This document shows, piece after piece, positions 6,464-11,222 of a DNA stretch of 11,222 bases. The stretch spans positions 1-11,222 of the forward strand of contig JACPMD010000142.1 of assembly GCA_016186235.1 (NCBI GenBank), read 5' to 3'. The notes under the pieces were generated by a model. It was not told the origin of the DNA, searched no databases, and saw only the letters and a program-made list of their open reading frames with translations. The DNA is from Candidatus Roizmanbacteria bacterium (GTDB taxonomy: Bacteria; Patescibacteriota; Microgenomatia; UBA1406; GWC2-37-13). A program made the translations under genes and the position numbers. Each line of letters starts with the position of its first letter. Position 1 is the first letter of the stretch.

Positions 6464-7540
6464 CTTCTCGTTTTCAGTCCCCTTAAATCTTTCAACGAGT
6501 TCTTTAATTTTTGGAACAGAAGTTTTCTTGGCGACGAGGAGCACGTCTTTCGTGTTTACAATAATGCTTTCGTCTAAATCTAGCGCAACAATCATTTTTT
6601 TATCCTCGAAGTTATAGATCAAGGCATCTCGAACGTGCTCGAGGTGGACTTTGCCGCGAATAACATTCTCATATGGGTGTGCTTCTAATGCTTCCTTCAA
6701 GGCCTCCCACGCCCCAAGGTCGCTCCAGCCAATATCCTCAACGATAACAAGCCCCTGTTCCTTATCTAAATTCTCAAGAATCGCATTGTCAAAACTAACA
6801 CTTTCTACCTTACTATACTGTTCTCTTAAAAATCTTTGAAAATCTTTCTGGCCATATTTAGATAGTATCTTCTCGGTATTTTTATAGATATTGGGGGCAA
6901 ATCTTTTGAAGGCCTTGTAAATAAACTGTGGAGTCGTTACAAAGTAACCCAAATTCCAGGCGTAGACTTCGGAGTGGAAGAATTTTTTCGCAGTTTCTTC
7001 ATCTGGCTTGTATTTGAACCCTTCAAACCGATAAAGATTTACCCCGTCTATTGCACCTTTTTTTACCCCAAAATGAATGTAGCCAAGATTTACGCTTGCA
7101 TAGCGGGGTTTATGTCCAATGAAGATGATTTTGTCTTGCTGTTTTTGAATGAAAATTCCCGCTTTTTTTAGAATTTTTTTAAAGAGAGCAATACGTTTTA
7201 CAAGGTGATCGCTCCAGAGGATAGCGACCGGTTCGTGAGGATTTGTCTTTGAAAAAAGCCCCATAACATAGGCTATCGCAGGGCCTACGTCTTTTTTCTC
7301 AGGTTCGAATATAAAATTTTCTTTGGGAATTTTTGGCAGCTGTTCCCTGACAAAATCTTTGTAGATAAGGTTTGTTGAGATGTAGATATCCTTATAGGAA
7401 AAGTCAGGAGTAAGCCTCTCGACAGCAAGCTGGAGCGTTGATTTATCTCCAACGATCTTTTCAAACTGCTTTGGCGAGTTTTTCCTTGACAACGGCCAAA
7501 GCCTTGTACCTGCCCCTCCTGCAAAAATAATTGCCTTCAT
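6455..7540 (-). CDS. manC: Mannose-1-phosphate guanylyltransferase, ManC-like, without isomerase domain
   Basis: The enzyme makes GDP-mannose from GTP and mannose 1-phosphate. The 361-aa protein has the nucleotidyltransferase core: AGGAGTRLWPLSR (residues 7-19) with SPKQF (22-26), EPEKKDVGPAIAY (79-91), the metal-site WSDHLV (109-114), YAWNLGYF (193-200), SFDNAILE (249-256), and VEDIGWSDLGAWEAL (267-281) leading to the left-handed beta-helix tail. The phosphomannose isomerase half of bifunctional ManC/AlgA is absent, so length fits the single-function class. Several motifs are altered from what I know of the family: WSDH where PADH is common, GYIHFG for GYIEYG, and FKYKPD for the usual EKPD. 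Sugar specificity could therefore differ. It lies between two glycan genes. Confidence 0.88.
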   Translation of the reverse strand: MKAIIFAGGAGTRLWPLSRKNSPKQFEKIVGDKSTLQLAVERLTPDFSYKDIYISTNLIYKDFVREQLPKIPKENFIFEPEKKDVGPAIAYVMGLFSKTNPHEPVAILWSDHLVKRIALFKKILKKAGIFIQKQQDKIIFIGHKPRYASVNLGYIHFGVKKGAIDGVNLYRFEGFKYKPDEETAKKFFHSEVYAWNLGYFVTTPQFIYKAFKRFAPNIYKNTEKILSKYGQKDFQRFLREQYSKVESVSFDNAILENLDKEQGLVIVEDIGWSDLGAWEALKEALEAHPYENVIRGKVHLEHVRDALIYNFEDKKMIVALDLDESIIVNTKDVLLVAKKTSVPKIKELVERFKGTENEKLT

Positions 7541-7546
7541 AGTAAT

Positions 7547-7572
7547 GGGACAAAACCTAGCGGTTTCCTCCC
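7547..7572 (-). repeat. Imperfect hairpin in the leader of the manC-like gene
   Basis: The two arms pair as GGGA/TCCC and AAACC/GGTTT (written on the minus strand), separated by a 2x2 internal loop containing one possible G-U pair, and closed by a four-base loop. The GGGAGG in the upstream arm resembles a Shine-Dalgarno but lies 26 bases or so before the ATG, too far to act directly. No T-tract follows, so it is not an ordinary terminator. A role in mRNA processing or translation control is possible. Confidence 0.45.
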
Positions 7573-7594
7573 AACGACCTTCCCTAAGTTGTGC

Positions 7595-7628
7595 CGCGAA
7601 CTATTTACCTTCAATCCGAACGTTCGCG
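7595..7628. repeat. Inverted repeat CGCGAAC/GTTCGCG across the glycosyltransferase stop
   Basis: A perfect 7-bp inverted repeat (7595-7601 and 7622-7628) with a 20-base spacer brackets the TGA stop of the GT4 gene. The right arm also lies in a 10-bp palindrome, CGAACGTTCG (7617-7626). Such GC-rich stems are rare in this AT-rich window. It could be an RNA hairpin at the end of the gene or a protein-binding site. Confidence 0.5.
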
Positions 7629-8750
7629 ACTAATTACTAATTGTTTATTAAATTGGTCTATAAATTTATCTTTTGCAAACTTTGTTATATTGCTAGGACC
7701 GTATAATTTCGCTGATTTCTTCAAATTGTATGATATTGTATGAAATCTTTCAAGTGCTTCCTTTAAGGACTGTTCATCCTGACGATTAAAATAGATTCCT
7801 GTCTTATTATCTATAATTGTTTCTGTTGCTCCCCCTCTCTTAAAAGCTATGACAGGGCAGCCAAAAAACTGAGCTTCAAGAGCCACATAACCAAAGTCTT
7901 CCTCTTGAGGTATGATAAGTGCCTCGGCATTTCTGTACCTCATGGCGAGCTTATCATCGGTGAGTTTGGACAAAAAAGTGATATTATTTTTTGCCATTGC
8001 TTTCAATTTTTTTAATTCGCTTCCTTCTCCAACAATGATTAATCGATCGCTTAACTGATTGAAAACGTTGACAGCGAGGTCAATTCTTTTATACGGTTCA
8101 AGTCGAGAAACGACGAGAAAATATCTACCCAAGCTTTCATCCCGAACTTGATCCGAGCGACTTTTTATCTTCTTCCAATAGTCGAAATCAAAAGGCGGAT
8201 AAATCACTTGGGATTCCCGTTTGTAATATTTTTTACACCTTTCTGCGACTGTTTTTGAAATTGAAACAATTGTGTCTGGTCTTTGAGCAGCGATAAAATC
8301 CCATTTTCTTAACTCCGAAAGATAAGGAGATAACGCGAATTTAATCAGAGGGTTTTTAAAATAAAGATTTTGTTGAGACCAGAGATACCTTGTTGGAGTA
8401 AGCAAATAACAAATATGTCGTGTATGAGGTTTGGTAATAATTGCCTTGGCAAAAGATGACGTGACCGAGATAACAAGATCATATCGATCAAAATTCAAAG
8501 ATTCAAAGGCATAGGGATAGAAAGGAAATGACAAAATTCTGCTTTTTTTAATAAAATCAGGCAATGATTGGATAAAAGACGTTTTTATCGATAGATTCTT
8601 TGCCCATAATGCGGATGCGGGATCAAAATAGGAAGTGTAAAAATCTGCTCGAGGAAACATTTCATGCAGCGTTAAAAGTACCCTCTCCACTCCACCCCAT
8701 TTGTCAATCCAGTCATAAACAATCGCAATTTTTGAGTCTTTCAACATCAT
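7611..8750 (-). CDS. GT4-family glycosyltransferase, WbaZ-like
   Basis: This 379-aa GT-B enzyme should transfer a sugar from a nucleotide donor to a growing glycan on the cytoplasmic membrane face. The N-terminal domain opens with IAIVYDWIDKWGGVERVL (residues 8-25), close to the 'HDW...GGxE' opening of WbaZ-type mannosyltransferases. The donor domain begins near FLVVSRLEPYKRIDLAV (211-227) and contains VGEGSE (240-245) and the E-x7-E motif, E284 to E292, in PQEEDFGYVALEA, then GGATETI. A manC-like gene next door makes GDP-mannose a likely donor, by inference. The translation has two adjacent start codons (Met1, Met2); a TATAAT box four bases before the first makes the second the better fit for a leaderless mRNA. 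No signal peptide or membrane span is seen. Confidence 0.92.
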   Translation of the reverse strand: MMLKDSKIAIVYDWIDKWGGVERVLLTLHEMFPRADFYTSYFDPASALWAKNLSIKTSFIQSLPDFIKKSRILSFPFYPYAFESLNFDRYDLVISVTSSFAKAIITKPHTRHICYLLTPTRYLWSQQNLYFKNPLIKFALSPYLSELRKWDFIAAQRPDTIVSISKTVAERCKKYYKRESQVIYPPFDFDYWKKIKSRSDQVRDESLGRYFLVVSRLEPYKRIDLAVNVFNQLSDRLIIVGEGSELKKLKAMAKNNITFLSKLTDDKLAMRYRNAEALIIPQEEDFGYVALEAQFFGCPVIAFKRGGATETIIDNKTGIYFNRQDEQSLKEALERFHTISYNLKKSAKLYGPSNITKFAKDKFIDQFNKQLVISRERSD

Positions 8751-8754
8751 ATAT

Positions 8755-8784
8755 ATTATACGGGACCCTTATTCTAGGTTATAA
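8755..8784 (-). promoter_or_regulatory. Promoter of the glycan/pilus gene run (left half of a divergent pair)
   Basis: A perfect TATAAT lies at 8755-8760 on the minus strand, four bases before the first ATG of the GT4 gene and seven before the second. A weak -35-like TTATAA (3 of 6 matches) lies 18 bases further up, at 8779-8784, inside the -10 region of the opposite promoter. There is no Shine-Dalgarno. This is the only obvious start point for the long minus-strand run. Confidence 0.6.
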
Positions 8785-8785
8785 T
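8756..8785 (+). promoter_or_regulatory. Promoter of the hydrolase-like gene (right half of a divergent pair)
   Basis: A perfect TATAAT at 8780-8785 ends six bases before the ATG at 8792, predicting a leaderless transcript. The -35 region at the proper distance (TTATAC, 8756-8761) is poor and coincides with the -10 box of the opposite gene. The two promoters are therefore interlocked within the 41-bp intergenic space. Confidence 0.6.
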
Positions 8786-8791
8786 ACCGTT

Positions 8792-9946
8792 ATGCAAGAA
8801 CCCATTCCAAGTTCAGAAACAGCAACTCCTCTACGAGTCTGCCATCTTATTCCGGGCATCTCCGGAACCGCGAAACACTGGAGCAGACTTGAACAGGCTC
8901 TAGAACGGTCAAAATTATATGATCAGATATACATTCATGATTCGTCAGTTTCGCAAAAAGGATACAATCCTAATCATTTTAGAACGCTGGGTGAATTGTT
9001 TCTTGATAACATTGAAGCTGTAAAACAGCGAGGTGGCAGTCTTGATGTTCTTGCAACTTCGCTTGCAACAACAGATCTTGAGGGAGTATTTAAAGTAATT
9101 GAGAGAGAAACCCATGACCCAAACTTCTTTGCAAAACCCGAAAACGCTCAAGCTCTTCGACTCATCCTTATTAGTCCCTGGGGTTTTGTAGAATCAATCT
9201 CGGAAGCATTTTCTTCGATTCAACGCTTTGGCGGTTTATTAAAAGAAATGGGAACGAAAGGTGGAGATGAAATGGGTATTATGTCTCTACAATTAGTTAA
9301 ACCGAAAGAAGTTAATGAATCAATGTTGGCAGATGCTTTAACAGAGACGTACCCAGAAAGAGTGCAAAAAATTGAGGATCAACCAGAGGTATCAACTCTA
9401 GATATCTCAGAGCTAGAAAGACAATCAGAGGATTACTTCAAAAGATTGAAATCAAAAGATCAAACAGACTTACAGAAAGTCGACTTGTTGATTCAAGATG
9501 CTGTTACTGAAAAAAACTGGAGTGAATTAAAAAAATTATTAAGACAGCGTGGGATCGTCCTTTATCCCTATATTTGGAATGTTCTCCAGGGAAAAGAAAT
9601 TGATGATGCTGAACCAGTTGATTTTTCAAAATCGATGCGTTTAGGAGGTCAACTCGGTATTTCTTTTTTAAAAAGAGCACCGGCAATTATCCAATCAACG
9701 CTCCTCGGAAAACCATATCAAAGACTTCTGGAACTAATGAGGGCAGGAGCTTCGGTCAATTTTCTTATTCCTGAGTTTGATCAGATCGTTCCTGCCAGAG
9801 ACATTGAAGACTTTATCAATCTTAGCCTAGTCCAAGGAAAAAAAGATAAAGAATCTCGAGCTTTAAATTTAAAATCAACTACCCACGTTTCATCCTACTC
9901 CATGAATCAAGTTGCATTGGTAAATGCTCTCCGGCAATTATATTAA
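8792..9946 (+). CDS. Divergent alpha/beta-hydrolase-like protein with atypical nucleophile elbow
   Basis: The 384-aa product has no signal peptide or membrane span. Its ends follow the alpha/beta-hydrolase order: strand and oxyanion-type turn VCHLIPGISGTAKHW (residues 16-30); a strand-serine-helix elbow LDVLATSLATTDL (84-96) with S90; strand LRLILISPWGF (122-132); then, after a large helical insertion or lid (about 135-310), strand VNFLIPEFDQIVP (322-334) with D330 and a late histidine, H365, in STTHVSSYS. This gives a plausible Ser-Asp-His triad, but the elbow is A-T-S-L-A instead of G-x-S-x-G. Substrate unknown. I chose the ATG at 8792 because upstream codons of the open frame run antisense over the GT4 gene and a TATAAT precedes this ATG by six bases. 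No experimental family member is known to me. Confidence 0.75.
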   Translation: MQEPIPSSETATPLRVCHLIPGISGTAKHWSRLEQALERSKLYDQIYIHDSSVSQKGYNPNHFRTLGELFLDNIEAVKQRGGSLDVLATSLATTDLEGVFKVIERETHDPNFFAKPENAQALRLILISPWGFVESISEAFSSIQRFGGLLKEMGTKGGDEMGIMSLQLVKPKEVNESMLADALTETYPERVQKIEDQPEVSTLDISELERQSEDYFKRLKSKDQTDLQKVDLLIQDAVTEKNWSELKKLLRQRGIVLYPYIWNVLQGKEIDDAEPVDFSKSMRLGGQLGISFLKRAPAIIQSTLLGKPYQRLLELMRAGASVNFLIPEFDQIVPARDIEDFINLSLVQGKKDKESRALNLKSTTHVSSYSMNQVALVNALRQLY

Positions 9947-10417
9947 TTGTATCTCTACTCTTTTATCAACGTAATTACTATGTACTCTTCCATCAGTATT
10001 TACCCAGACTTTACTTGGAACTGCTTTATATACCCGTCTAGGATAATTTCCCTGAAATTCTTTGGCCAATCTGCTTTTTTTTCCTTCTCTTCCATATAAA
10101 TATTTAAGTGCAATTGTTATTTCCTTTTCATCTGTAAGTTTGTAAGCTTTACACTTTAGATATACTCCAAATCCAGCTCCGGCAGGAACAGTTGAATCAT
10201 AAATAACTAGAAAGACATTATTATTCGTTTCAATATTTTTTGAGTGTATATTTTCTATCCAAGAAGCCCAATAAAAATTGTAATGTTCATCAAAAGATGT
10301 GTGCACAGGACTGTTCCAAGGCAATCCTTCCGGAGTAACTGTCGCAATAGTAATATAAGAAATTTTCTGAATTATTTTCTTTGCTAAGTAAGTTAAATCT
10401 GCCCTTATTTTACCCAC
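9938..10417 (-). CDS. Pyridoxamine 5'-phosphate oxidase-like FMN-binding split-barrel protein
   Basis: The 159-aa protein fits the small PPOX-like flavin-binding fold: a helix (about residues 5-18), then strands YITIATVTPEGLPWNSPVHTSF (starting at 21), NFYWASW (47-53), a helix around HSKNIETNNN (58-67) that usually contacts the FMN phosphate, VFLVIYDS (68-75), and the long GFGVYLKCKAYKLT strand pair (82-95), with a C-terminal VYKAVPSKVWVNTD segment. Members reduce or oxidise diverse substrates with FMN or F420, or bind haem; the substrate here cannot be named, and true PdxH activity is not implied. The start is GTG at 10417, preceded by TATAAT seven bases upstream. Its 3' end overlaps the convergent hydrolase gene by nine bases. 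Confidence 0.8.
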   Translation of the reverse strand: MGKIRADLTYLAKKIIQKISYITIATVTPEGLPWNSPVHTSFDEHYNFYWASWIENIHSKNIETNNNVFLVIYDSTVPAGAGFGVYLKCKAYKLTDEKEITIALKYLYGREGKKSRLAKEFQGNYPRRVYKAVPSKVWVNTDGRVHSNYVDKRVEIQLI

Positions 10418-10424
10418 GCTTCAT

Positions 10425-10453
10425 ATTATATACAAAGCTTGATTCACTTCCAA
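10425..10453 (-). promoter_or_regulatory. Promoter of the PPOX-like gene (divergent pair)
   Basis: On the minus strand TTGGAA (10448-10453, 4 of 6 matches to the -35 consensus) and TATAAT (10425-10430, perfect) are separated by an ideal 17 bases. The box ends seven bases before the GTG start, so the message is probably leaderless. It is the best-formed promoter in the window. Confidence 0.7.
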
Positions 10454-10468
10454 TTATTCTGTTACTAT
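10439..10468 (+). promoter_or_regulatory. Promoter of the Hpt/response-regulator pair (divergent pair)
   Basis: TTGATT (10439-10444) and TACTAT (10463-10468) are 18 bases apart, and the second ends six bases before the ATG at 10475. No Shine-Dalgarno is present. Its -35 region lies inside the spacer of the opposite promoter, so RNA polymerase should not be able to occupy both at once. Confidence 0.6.
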
Positions 10469-10474
10469 CAAACT

Positions 10475-10876
10475 ATGGCAACAATCGACATGACTCCGTA
10501 TAAGGAATTATTTCTTAAAGCGGCCCGAGAGTATTTAGAGAATATGAAAAAAAATATTATGGTCCTCAATACTGTTCCCACCCAGAAGGAAGCAGTCTAC
10601 GAAACTTACAGGGGAGCTCACTCCATTAGAGGCCAAGCGCTTCTGATGGGATACCCAAAACTTGTTGAGATTTGTTCTATCCTCGAGAGTTTTTTCCGCG
10701 AAGTGCGCGAGTCGAAGAAGCGGTACGATCCTTCAATGTTTTCCGATCTCATTTCCGCAATTACTAAGATCGGTCAATCTTTAAAAAGTATTGAAGATAA
10801 TAATCTTGAAGCCGATCTTTCTGAAGAAACTGACAAGCTCAAATCATCGTTAACAGTTTCAGATTCAAAATTATGA
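10475..10876 (+). CDS. Hpt-domain histidine phosphotransfer protein
   Basis: Hpt proteins carry a phosphoryl group on a histidine between receiver domains, or serve as the P1 part of CheA. The 133-aa product is nearly all helical. Its core is YRGAHSIRGQALLMGY (residues 45-60), in which H49 is the expected phospho-acceptor; CheA/Hpt proteins usually have H-[ST]-[LIV]-K-G, and here Arg52 replaces the Lys. A second helix, VEICSILESFFREV, follows (about 64-77), as in the four-helix bundle, and the acidic tail (about 105-133) seems disordered. There is no kinase ATPase domain. The frame could extend upstream to a TTG, but the ATG at 10475 fits the promoter and the fold. The gene overlaps the response regulator by four bases (ATGA), so the two are almost surely partners. 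Confidence 0.85.
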   Translation: MATIDMTPYKELFLKAAREYLENMKKNIMVLNTVPTQKEAVYETYRGAHSIRGQALLMGYPKLVEICSILESFFREVRESKKRYDPSMFSDLISAITKIGQSLKSIEDNNLEADLSEETDKLKSSLTVSDSKL

Positions 10877-11222
10877 AAATATTGATTATCGACGACGACG
10901 TTTTTTTCCAAAAATTTTATCTTGAGAAGTTGTCAGAAAAAGGATTTCAAGTAGAGGTTGCATCTGACGGAGACCAAGGCTTGGCTAAAATGAAATTATC
11001 GAAACCTGACTTGATACTCCTTGATATTATCATGCCCAAAAAAGATGGATTTGAGTTCCTGCAGGCTATGCGCCAGGACCCGCTTTTCAAACAAATTCCA
11101 GTTATTGTTTTCTCAACGCTTGGGCAGCCAACCGACGTCGATAAAGCTAAGTCTCTCGGCGCCGTAGATTATGTGAACAAAGGTTTTTTTGATTTTGAAA
11201 ATCTCGTTGCAAAGATAAATCA
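10873..11222 (+). CDS. CheY-like response regulator receiver domain (partial, runs off the window)
   Basis: The 116 visible codons cover nearly a whole receiver domain: the acidic cluster DDD (residues 7-9) after strand MKILII, the phospho-acceptor D51 in LILLDIIMP, the switch Ser81 in IVFSTLG, and Lys103 in DYVNKGFF. The conserved Lys is normally followed by Pro (KP); here it is Gly. The final helix, FENLVAKIN, is cut by the window end, so it is unknown whether the protein ends as a single CheY-like domain or carries an output domain. The start lies inside the Hpt stop (ATGA). A phosphate exchange between Hpt H49 and this D51 is the natural inference, perhaps controlling pili or surface behaviour, though nothing here shows the target. 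Confidence 0.93.
   Translation, partial: MKILIIDDDVFFQKFYLEKLSEKGFQVEVASDGDQGLAKMKLSKPDLILLDIIMPKKDGFEFLQAMRQDPLFKQIPVIVFSTLGQPTDVDKAKSLGAVDYVNKGFFDFENLVAKIN

Noticed and set aside
7541..7610. A tRNA gene in the spacer before the manC-like gene
   Set aside because: The length fits, but there is no T-loop GGTTCRA-type motif, acceptor stem pairing or CCA end on either strand.
8600..8791. Upstream extension of the hydrolase reading frame
   Set aside because: The extra 64 codons run antisense across the well-supported GT4 N-terminal coding region and have no hydrolase character; the ATG at 8792 has a TATAAT just upstream.
10439..10474. TTG start extending the Hpt protein by 12 residues
   Set aside because: The TTG is better read as part of the -35 hexamer TTGATT, and the ATG at 10475 has a -10 box at the right distance.
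1..11222. Recoded UGA (as in Gracilibacteria/Absconditabacteria)
   Set aside because: TGA ends several genes exactly at family-expected lengths or in ATGA overlaps, and no gene needs a read-through TGA.
1..11222. CRISPR array, insertion sequence or phage genes
   Set aside because: No spaced direct repeats, transposase/integrase motifs or terminal inverted repeats were seen on either strand.

Overview
The window looks like part of a chromosome from a Candidate Phyla Radiation bacterium (Patescibacteria, probably Microgenomates-like). The grounds are low GC, very dense packing with no gap above 70 bp, many 1-4 bp stop/start overlaps, small divergent versions of core proteins (a 171-aa RecO with no cysteines, a 441-aa glycyl-tRNA synthetase), a DUF4012 protein, and a PilN/PilO pair mixed with housekeeping genes. 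TGA acts as a stop, so the UGA-glycine code of Gracilibacteria/Absconditabacteria does not apply. The lineage is an inference from gene content; no rRNA gene is present.

Layout. Positions 1-8750 are all on the minus strand and read right to left as one long run: GT4 glycosyltransferase, mannose-1-phosphate guanylyltransferase, polyprenyl-phosphate sugar phosphotransferase, DUF4012 membrane protein, recO, glycyl-tRNA synthetase, a 155-aa anchored surface protein, rpsT (S20), pilN-like, pilO-like, a 61-aa membrane protein, and the first codons of another possible gene at the left edge. The first four suggest activation of mannose as GDP-mannose, loading of a first sugar phosphate onto a lipid carrier, extension by a glycosyltransferase, and a surface protein acting on or near the product. 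The last part is the inner-membrane assembly platform of a type IV pilus or related system.

Right of a 41-bp divergent promoter region lies a plus-strand alpha/beta-hydrolase-like protein with an unusual nucleophile elbow (8792-9946). It converges, with a 9-bp overlap, on a minus-strand FMN split-barrel (PPOX-like) gene (9938-10417). A second divergent promoter region (57 bp) leads into a plus-strand Hpt protein and a CheY-like response regulator cut by the window end. These two are joined by an ATGA overlap and look like the end of a phosphorelay, with no kinase in view.

The most striking regulatory pattern is that six or seven genes carry a TANNNT -10-like box about 6-9 bases before the start codon, with no Shine-Dalgarno sequence, as expected for leaderless mRNAs. 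The contrast is rpsT, which has a near-perfect Shine-Dalgarno. The 70 bp between the glycosyltransferase and manC-like gene is GC-richer than its surroundings and holds two inverted repeats. I see no CRISPR array, insertion sequence, tRNA or rRNA gene, or clear intrinsic terminator.
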